A model generated the notes under the pieces. The model was not told the DNA's origin and made no database searches. It saw only the letters and a program-made list of their open reading frames with translations. A program made the translations under genes and the position numbers. A DNA stretch of 64,000 bases from Paenibacillus kobensis NBRC 15729 (GTDB lineage: Bacteria > Bacillota > Bacilli > Paenibacillales > Paenibacillaceae): NCBI RefSeq assembly GCF_004000825.1, contig NZ_BILZ01000013.1, forward strand, positions 1 to 64,000. The letters are read 5' to 3'. This document shows, piece by piece, positions 57,806 through 64,000 of this stretch. Every line of letters begins with the position of its first letter. The stretch's first letter is position 1.

Positions 57806-60121
57806 ATGTCGATTAAGGCAAAGCTGTCGCTAGCGATATCCGCCGTTGTAGCCGTCATTTTGACATTGAATGTCGTCATCTATTATGCCGCTGCCAATAA
57901 TCATTTGCAGAAGACAGCCGAACAGAACCTGCTCCATATCGCCAACCAGATCCGTGTCTCGGTCGAATCATCCGAAGCGGCGCAGAGCCGGATCGAACAA
58001 TCGCTCGCCGAGAAGCTTCGCGCGGCTGCAATAGCGGCCAAGAGCCAACTCGACCCCGACATTGCGAATATAAGCAGCGAACAGCTCGTGAAGCTAAGCC
58101 GAGAGCTGGACGTGAACGATATTTCGTTGTGGCGCCAGACGGACGACGACATCGTCATTGTGAAATCATCCAATCCGGAAGAGCTCGGCTTGAGCTCGAA
58201 ATCAATGGATTACTTTTATGATGCTTTCCGGCAGTTGTTCGCCAATCGCAATACGACCGTACAAGAGGGACAGAGACTCGATCATTTCTGGTCGGGACCG
58301 ATCAATTTCGCCAAATCGAACCCTTCTCACATCAACAAGTGGGGCTACTATTACGACGGAACGACGAATTATATGATCAACCCTTTCATTGATGCCAAGT
58401 CGCTGATCAGCTTCGACGAGCAGAACGGTACGGAAGCGGTCATTCGCCAGTTAAGGGCTGACTACCCTGAGCTTCTCGATATTACCGGCTTCGATCCCCG
58501 CTTCTTCGGGAAAGATCCGATTCTGAAGTTCAAGCAGGGCGAGCTCGTTCACAATCTCGACGTCCGGGCGATCATATTCGGGCAGTATACGCTGAAAGAT
58601 GGAGCCGATGTCTCCCTGGTTGGACAGGCACTAGATTCTGGACAACCGGTCACAATGAAGACGACGGTAGAGGGCAAACACGTGCTCAAAGTGTTATACC
58701 CGGTCCAAGACGAACATCCCTACATTATCGGCGTTCAATTCGACATGGCCGTCATTGCTCATTCGCTCATCCGGCAAGTGTTCTTGCTCGCTGCCATTTC
58801 GCTTGGATTGCTGCTGCTGACGCTTGCGTTCAGCTACCGGCTGGCCGGCGCCCTCATGCGGCCGATGCAGCTCATCCTCCGCAAAGTGAACAATATGGCG
58901 AAGGGCGACTTCTCGACTCCTATCCCGCAGCACAGCAAGGACGAGCTCGGGCAGCTCGCCGCTGACGTCAACAACTTGGGGGCCAGCCTCATCCGGCATA
59001 CCAGCGAGTTGGAGTCCGCGATGGAGGAGCTTCGATCGACCAAAGGGTATTTGGAATCGTTCATCGATCATACGTCCGACGCCATTCATGTCATCGATAT
59101 GGACCGCAACGTCGTCCAGGGCAACCATGCATTCGAAAATATGTACGGCTGGTCCGTTCAAGAAGCGGCCGGGAAACCGCTCAACAATGTCCCCGCCGAG
59201 CGGATCCAAGAGAAGCAATTGTTTCTCGACGTCATCTCGCAAGGGGAGCCGATTTCGAACTTCGAGACGGAACGGTATACGAAAAGCGGTCAACTGATCG
59301 ATGTCAGCATTACCGCTTCGCCGATTCACGACCAAGACGGCCGGATTATCGCCATCGCCTGCATCTCCCGCGATATTACGAGCCGCAAGAAGACGGAAGA
59401 ACGACTTCTCCGTTCGGAGAAGCTGTCCGTCGTCGGCCAGCTGGCGGCAGGCGTTGCGCACGAAATCCGCAATCCTCTCACGACCCTTCGCGGCTTCATT
59501 CAGCTCGGCAGCAGCCGGGGCACGATCAATCCGGATCATATCAGCATCATGCTCGCCGAGCTCGACCGGATCAATATGATCGTCAGCGAATTTCTTATTC
59601 TGTCGAAGCCGCAGAAGATCCGGTACGTTCATGCCGATGTCAATCAAGTGATGAGGGATACGCTCGTGCTGCTGGAGTCAGAGGCAGCGGCGGGCGGCAT
59701 CACGTTCGACGTAACCCTTGAGCCAGCCTTAGCGAACCTGTATTGCGAGCCGAACCAGCTCCGGCAGGTGTTCCTGAACCTCATTAAGAACGGCATCCAA
59801 GCCTCGCCAGGTGGCGTCAGTCTAAGCATCCGCATCAGCAACGGTCCGGATTCGGTCACCAGCACAACCGGCGCTATCCGCATCGAGATCGCGGACCAAG
59901 GCTGCGGCATTCCGCCCGCCGATCTTGCCCGTCTCGGAGAGCCTTTCTTCACCCGCAAGGCGGACGGCCACGGTCTTGGCTTAATGGTCTGTCAGCAGAT
60001 CATCGCCCAGCACCAAGGCACGCTCCAATTCCAGAGCGCAGTCGGCCAAGGCACGCGCGCGGTAATCGTACTGCCGAACCGGAAGCGCGATAATGGCGAC
60101 AACTTAAGCAAAGCCGTATAA
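57806..60121 (+). CDS. Membrane sensor histidine kinase with extracellular domain, HAMP and PAS
   Basis: A 771-residue kinase. A first helix (about 9-31) and second helix (about 328-352) enclose an extracellular sensor domain of nearly 300 residues. HAMP (ALMRPMQLILRKVNNMAKGD), one PAS domain (FIDHTSDAIHVIDMDRNVVQ and FETERYTKSGQLIDVSITAS), a HisKA core AAGVAHEIRNPLTTLRGFIQ and an ATPase domain (NLIKNGIQASPGGVSL, ADQGCGIPPAD, GHGLGLMVCQQIIAQH) follow. The kinase core is closest in style to the sporulation-kinase and KinB-like group. GGAGGG lies 8 bases before the ATG at 57806. The tandem Spo0A boxes upstream support a link to sporulation. No response regulator is adjacent. Confidence 0.92.
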   Translation: MSIKAKLSLAISAVVAVILTLNVVIYYAAANNHLQKTAEQNLLHIANQIRVSVESSEAAQSRIEQSLAEKLRAAAIAAKSQLDPDIANISSEQLVKLSRELDVNDISLWRQTDDDIVIVKSSNPEELGLSSKSMDYFYDAFRQLFANRNTTVQEGQRLDHFWSGPINFAKSNPSHINKWGYYYDGTTNYMINPFIDAKSLISFDEQNGTEAVIRQLRADYPELLDITGFDPRFFGKDPILKFKQGELVHNLDVRAIIFGQYTLKDGADVSLVGQALDSGQPVTMKTTVEGKHVLKVLYPVQDEHPYIIGVQFDMAVIAHSLIRQVFLLAAISLGLLLLTLAFSYRLAGALMRPMQLILRKVNNMAKGDFSTPIPQHSKDELGQLAADVNNLGASLIRHTSELESAMEELRSTKGYLESFIDHTSDAIHVIDMDRNVVQGNHAFENMYGWSVQEAAGKPLNNVPAERIQEKQLFLDVISQGEPISNFETERYTKSGQLIDVSITASPIHDQDGRIIAIACISRDITSRKKTEERLLRSEKLSVVGQLAAGVAHEIRNPLTTLRGFIQLGSSRGTINPDHISIMLAELDRINMIVSEFLILSKPQKIRYVHADVNQVMRDTLVLLESEAAAGGITFDVTLEPALANLYCEPNQLRQVFLNLIKNGIQASPGGVSLSIRISNGPDSVTSTTGAIRIEIADQGCGIPPADLARLGEPFFTRKADGHGLGLMVCQQIIAQHQGTLQFQSAVGQGTRAVIVLPNRKRDNGDNLSKAV

Positions 60122-60125
60122 ACTA

Positions 60126-60170
60126 CAGCAAAGCCCGGTCCTCTCCCTCTGAGAAGACCGGGCTTTGCTG
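60126..60170. terminator. Strong bidirectional terminator
   Basis: CAGCAAAGCCCGGTC and GACCGGGCTTTGCTG form a perfect 15-bp stem with a 15-base loop between convergent genes ending at 60121 and 60181. The flanks have only short T runs, but the stem is strong. Confidence 0.88.
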
Positions 60171-60180
60171 TGTGCATTCA

Positions 60181-62304
60181 TCAGCCGATTCGAACAGCCG
60201 ATTCTGCTGCTCCAGCGCCTTGCTGAAGCTGGTACATATCGTAGTACTTCCCGCCTTGCGCCATCAGCTCGTCGTGGTTGCCGCGCTCGACGATACGGCC
60301 GCGGTCGAGGACGAGAATTTGATCTGCTTGGCGAATCGTCGACAGCCGGTGCGCGATGACGAACGTCGTGCGCCCCTTCTTCAGCACATCGAGCGCAGCT
60401 TGAATGATCGCCTCCGTTTCCGTATCGATGCTCGCCGTCGCCTCGTCGAGAATGAGGATCGCTGGATCGTAAGCAAGCGCCCGGGCGAAGGAGATCAGCT
60501 GGCGTTGGCCGGCGGACAGCGTCGCGCCTTTCTCTACGACCGGCTCATCAATGCCGCCAGGCAGCTGCATGAACATGTCGTAGGCGCCGACGTCGCGCAG
60601 CGCCTGTTCGATCCGCTCCCGGCTGATCGACGGATTGCCGAGGCTGACGTTCGAAGCGATCGTGCCTGTGAACAGGAACGGATCCTGCAGCACGATGCCC
60701 ATATGCTGGCGGAGCAGCTGCTTCGGCACATCGCGTACATCCACGCCGTCGACTTTAATATTGCCCTTGCTGCGCTCGACGTCATAGAACCGGAACAACA
60801 GGTTCAGGATCGAGCTTTTGCCGGAGCCGGTATGCCCGACGAGCGCAACCGTCTCGCCCTGACGTGCGTGGAACGAAATGTTGCGCAGCACGTATTCCTC
60901 TTCCTTGTAGGCGAACGATACGTTATCGAACGTCACATCGCCTTTCGTACGCGGCTGCGTGCCGGTGACGACATCCGTCCCCTCTTCGTCCAGCAGTGCG
61001 AATACCCGGCCCGCCGATACGCGCGCCGTCTCCAGGTTCGACAGCTGGTTCACAATGCCGACGATCGGCTGGAACATCCGGTTCATGTAGTCGAAGAAGG
61101 CATACAGCACGCCGACCGTAATATAAGAACTGAGCGAGCCACCCCAGAATACCCACAGCACCGTCGCGAACAACACGTTGCGGATGACGTTGACCAAGTT
61201 ATGCGACGTGAGCGCGTTCAAGCTCAGCAGCTTGTTCGCGTTGTTGAACAAATCCTTGTTCATCTCGTCGAATTCTTCCATCGTCTTGTTCTGGCGGCGG
61301 AACGCTTGGATGATCGGCATCCCTTGAATCGACTCGTTGATCATGCCGTTAATATCGCTCAGCTTGCTGCGGATCGCTTCGTTAATGCGTCCTGCGAACC
61401 GCCGGTACACGATGATCCAGACAATCAGAATCGGCACGAGCGGAAGCGCGATCAGCGCCAGCCGCGGATCAAGCAGGAATAGGCCGCCGTATATCGCCGT
61501 CATATATACAATGCCGGAGAAGAAGTTCGCAAGCACCGCTACGAACAGCTCCCGCACCGCCTCTGTATCGTTCGTAATACGGGAGACGACCTTGCCCGCC
61601 GGCAAGTTGTCGAAGTAATACACCGGCAGCCGCTGAATATGGGCGAATACGTCCTCCCGCATCTTCTGCACGATCCGGTTGGCGGCCGTCAGCAACAGCA
61701 GCCGCTGGCCGTACGTGAAACCTGCCGCTACGACGAGCAGTCCGAAATAAGCGCCCGCCATCTTCAGCACCCTTGGCAGTTCCGGCTTGTAGAACCGGTA
61801 CAGCTCGCTCTTCGTCAGCTTCGCCGCCGGATAGCTCGCCTCTTCGCCAGTGCCGGACGCAATCGTCAGCTGTCCGTTCTCCACACGCCGAGTGCCCTCG
61901 GTCTGCTGCACGTCACCTGCGATAAAATAATAGTCCTTGCCCGATTGAAGCACACGGACCGTCGCTCCGCCCCGCTCGGCATCCGTCAACCGGTCTTCGC
62001 GCTTATAGCTCTTGCCGCCATAGACAGCTGCGCCGCTCGTGCCGGCCGGCACCTCCTGCCACCGCTTCTCGATGCTCAGTATGTTCTGGTCGATCATCCG
62101 CTGCGCGACAAGCGGACCGATCAGCTCTGCGCAGACGGCTAATGCAAGCAGGATGAGCGCCATAATGATGGGACGCTTATACAGCATCGCATAACGGAAC
62201 AGCCTCTTCGCGGTCTGCGGCTTAGGTCCGCTGCGCCCCGGCTGCTCCAAGTTCGTCAATGTTGAAGTCAAAGTAAACACCTTCGTTTCCGTATCCTTAG
62301 TCAA
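60181..62304 (-). CDS. BmrD-like ABC exporter half with long extracellular insert
   Basis: A 707-residue half transporter. Its length comes from an insert of about 110 residues between the first two helices (about 85-190, rich in Lys, Glu and Ser), as in Bacillus BmrD/YheH. Six helices precede an ATPase domain with Walker A GHTGSGKSSILNLL, signature LSAGQRQLISFARAL (Ala for the usual Gly), Walker B ILILDEATASIDTETE with the catalytic Glu, and H-loop IAHRLSTI. The start is probably the TTG at 62304, preceded by GGGGCGG; other starts are possible. It lies 57 bp downstream of its partner gene. It pairs with the degenerate-site partner to form a heterodimeric drug exporter. Confidence 0.9.
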   Translation of the reverse strand: MTKDTETKVFTLTSTLTNLEQPGRSGPKPQTAKRLFRYAMLYKRPIIMALILLALAVCAELIGPLVAQRMIDQNILSIEKRWQEVPAGTSGAAVYGGKSYKREDRLTDAERGGATVRVLQSGKDYYFIAGDVQQTEGTRRVENGQLTIASGTGEEASYPAAKLTKSELYRFYKPELPRVLKMAGAYFGLLVVAAGFTYGQRLLLLTAANRIVQKMREDVFAHIQRLPVYYFDNLPAGKVVSRITNDTEAVRELFVAVLANFFSGIVYMTAIYGGLFLLDPRLALIALPLVPILIVWIIVYRRFAGRINEAIRSKLSDINGMINESIQGMPIIQAFRRQNKTMEEFDEMNKDLFNNANKLLSLNALTSHNLVNVIRNVLFATVLWVFWGGSLSSYITVGVLYAFFDYMNRMFQPIVGIVNQLSNLETARVSAGRVFALLDEEGTDVVTGTQPRTKGDVTFDNVSFAYKEEEYVLRNISFHARQGETVALVGHTGSGKSSILNLLFRFYDVERSKGNIKVDGVDVRDVPKQLLRQHMGIVLQDPFLFTGTIASNVSLGNPSISRERIEQALRDVGAYDMFMQLPGGIDEPVVEKGATLSAGQRQLISFARALAYDPAILILDEATASIDTETEAIIQAALDVLKKGRTTFVIAHRLSTIRQADQILVLDRGRIVERGNHDELMAQGGKYYDMYQLQQGAGAAESAVRIG

Positions 62305-62361
62305 TCCGAACCGCCCCGCGGCCCGGAACGTTATTCATCGATTGTGCGAGACTCGCAGCGG

Positions 62362-64000
62362 TTAAGCTTCAGCGAGCGCTTCCAACTGCTGCCGTTCGTA
62401 TTGTTCCTTATACCATCCGCCATGCGCGAGCAACTGCTCGTGCGTGCCTTCTTCCGCAATGCGTCCGTCCTCCATCACGATGATCCAGTCCGCATGCTGC
62501 ACAGCCGACAGACGGTGCGTCGTAATAAGCGTGGTTTTGCCGGCGCGCTCCGTCCGAATGCCGTCAATAATCTCTGCTTCGGTACGAGCGTCGACTGCCG
62601 ACAGTGCATCGTCCAGCATTAATATCTCCGGATTCGCAATAAGAGCCCGGGCAATGCTGACCCGCTGCTTCTGGCCGCCGGACAACGCCACGCCTTTCTC
62701 TCCGACGAGCGTTTCCAGACCGTCTGGCAGGAACGCGACATCCTTCGCGAACGAAGCGCGGGCAAGCGCACGCTGCAGATCATCCTCTGTCGCCTCTTCC
62801 AATCCGAACAGAATGTTCTCGCGAATCGTGCGGGAGAACAGAATCGGCTGCTGCGGCACATAGCCGACCCAGCCCAACATTTCATCGACTGCGATCCGTT
62901 CCAGCGGCGTATCGGACACGGTTATCGCGCCTTGGCCGAGCGGATATTCGCGGAGCAGCTGACGGAGTATCGTCGTCTTGCCGCTGCCGGTTCGGCCGAC
63001 GATACCAAGCGTCTCGCCCCGCTTCAGCTTCATCGACATGTCTACAAGATTGTCGACCGCCGAAGACGGATAACGGAACGTCACATTGCGGAACTCAATG
63101 GAATCCGGCGTGCTCACCATATCGAGCGATTCGCCATCCGCCACGTCCGGCTTGTAAGACAAAGTCTCGGTTACGCGGTCGAGCGACGCATTCCCCCGCT
63201 GCATGACGTTGATCAGTTCGCCGATCGCGAACATCGGCCAGATGAGCATCCCAAGGAAAAAGTTGAACGAGACGAGATCGCCCAGCGTGATCTCACTGTG
63301 AAACACTAAGTATGCGCCATAGCATAACCCGATTAAGTAACTGAGTCCGATCAAAATTTTGTTCGTCGGTTCGAACATCGCATCGACGCGCGCCACCTCG
63401 ATATTGCGGCCCAGCACTTCCTCCGTCTTCGCCTGGAACCGGCTCCGGTCCGCCTCTTCCTGCACATAAGCGCGGACGACGCGAATGCCGGCAACCGACT
63501 CCAGCACCTGGTCATTCAGTTCGCCGAACGCATCCTGCGCTTTCATGAACCGGTCGTGAATGCGGCTTCCGAAATATTTGAGCGCCAGTGCGAGCAGCGG
63601 CAGCGGCAGCAGCGCCGCCAGGGTCAACTTCCAGCTGATCAACACCGCCATCATGAACAAGAGAGTCAGCATCCACACTGTGGAATCGACTAGCGTCAAT
63701 ATACCGAACCCGGCCGTCGTCGAGACCGCCCCGAGATCGTTCGTTGCGCGCGCCATCAGGTCGCCCGTCCGGTTGCGCTCATAGAACGTCGGCGTCATGC
63801 GCAGAAAATGTCTCATCAGTCTCGTCCGAAGCAGCCGTTCCAGCACGATGGCCCCTCCGAACAGCTTATACATCCATACATAGGTCAAGACATAACAGAC
63901 CGCCGTCAGTCCGAACCAGGTCCCGATCACGAGGTAGAACCTTTCGTCACCGATCCCTCCTTGCTGAATGCCGTCAATCGCATAGCCGAGCAGCCTAGGT
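62362..64000 (-). CDS. BmrC-like ABC exporter half (N-terminus outside the window)
   Basis: The frame is open to base 64000, so the extreme N-terminus (a few tens of residues, with the first helix) is missing. Visible are helices two to six (GTWFGLTAVCYVLTYVWMYK; WMLTLLFMMAVLISWKLTLA) and the ATPase domain with Walker A GRTGSGKTTILRQLL, signature LSGGQKQRVSIARALI, Walker B ILMLDDALSAVDARTE (Asp instead of the catalytic Glu) and H-loop THRLSAV. The asymmetric Walker B is the mark of the BmrC half, whose site is degenerate, while the following gene has the active Glu. The pair matches the BmrCD multidrug exporter. Confidence 0.88.
   Translation of the reverse strand, partial: PRLLGYAIDGIQQGGIGDERFYLVIGTWFGLTAVCYVLTYVWMYKLFGGAIVLERLLRTRLMRHFLRMTPTFYERNRTGDLMARATNDLGAVSTTAGFGILTLVDSTVWMLTLLFMMAVLISWKLTLAALLPLPLLALALKYFGSRIHDRFMKAQDAFGELNDQVLESVAGIRVVRAYVQEEADRSRFQAKTEEVLGRNIEVARVDAMFEPTNKILIGLSYLIGLCYGAYLVFHSEITLGDLVSFNFFLGMLIWPMFAIGELINVMQRGNASLDRVTETLSYKPDVADGESLDMVSTPDSIEFRNVTFRYPSSAVDNLVDMSMKLKRGETLGIVGRTGSGKTTILRQLLREYPLGQGAITVSDTPLERIAVDEMLGWVGYVPQQPILFSRTIRENILFGLEEATEDDLQRALARASFAKDVAFLPDGLETLVGEKGVALSGGQKQRVSIARALIANPEILMLDDALSAVDARTEAEIIDGIRTERAGKTTLITTHRLSAVQHADWIIVMEDGRIAEEGTHEQLLAHGGWYKEQYERQQLEALAEA

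Overview
The window looks like a chromosomal segment of an endospore-forming, moderately GC-rich member of the Paenibacillaceae (Paenibacillus/Cohnella type). The reasons are a four-gene quinol oxidase operon (qox), a CotD-type spore coat gene, a gerA-type germination operon, an N-octanoyltransferase of the Bacillus LipL type, SLH-anchored surface proteins, shared-ATPase sugar transport with a YesM/AraC two-component pair, and strong Gram-positive ribosome binding sites. No rRNA, tRNA, insertion sequence, prophage or CRISPR array was recognised. Start codons were chosen by ribosome binding site and family length, so several differ from the longest open frame.

Layout. 1-2118: a small surface-protein cluster, with two DUF6385-like genes facing left and two tandem paralogues ending in WWE/WWEx facing right. 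The divergent promoter region carries sigma-K-like -10 motifs on both strands, so it may be a spore-surface cluster. 2142-6704: ohrR with a thiol peroxidase gene, then a Fur-box-controlled Fe-siderophore binding protein facing two permeases. 6781-9328: ccdC and a CAP/SLH surface protein broken by one amber codon. 9329-10072: non-coding, with a 49-bp tandem repeat and four copies of a 22-bp motif. 10073-14654: oxidative and nitrosative stress genes: a catalase-like protein that appears to lack its heme-catalytic residues, an orphan regulator with a degenerate receiver domain, a PerR-like repressor with a perfect PerR box, a Crp/Fnr regulator and flavohemoglobin hmp. 14868-21656: a stalk-domain protein, a divergent XRE pair, qoxABCD and a small membrane protein.

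21843-36713: uxaC, the remnant of a GDSL hydrolase gene, a two-component system, an L-lactate-dehydrogenase-type gene, a dGTPase-type HD hydrolase, then a sugar ABC transporter (binding protein and two permeases, no ATPase) followed by its likely YesM-type kinase and AraC-type regulator, and an AT-rich orphan gene. 36921-43129: a 50-residue DUF1540 gene behind a hairpin leader, an orphan perfect Fur box, a TetM-like GTPase, cotD, a BmrA-like exporter and leucine dehydrogenase. 43232-49470: a PadR/HAAS/DUF4097 operon, an acetyltransferase, a five-PAS kinase and a Gmad2-type lipoprotein with a 42-bp minisatellite. 49489-60121: an Lrp-type regulator, the ger operon (A, B, C plus a small fourth gene), a lipoprotein, a MATE exporter, lipL and a large sensor kinase whose leader carries two tandem Spo0A boxes. 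60181-64000: a BmrC/BmrD-like heterodimeric ABC exporter, its first gene cut by the window edge.

How the genes work together: peroxide, organic peroxide, NO and iron responses are concentrated in the first 15 kb, each with a recognisable operator. Sporulation and germination functions recur along the window, at 1-2 kb, 39 kb and 50-60 kb. The most unusual items are the catalase-like protein without heme ligands, the tandem WWE proteins, the orphan Fur box, the DUF1540 leader hairpin and the tandem 0A boxes before the kinase gene at 57806.
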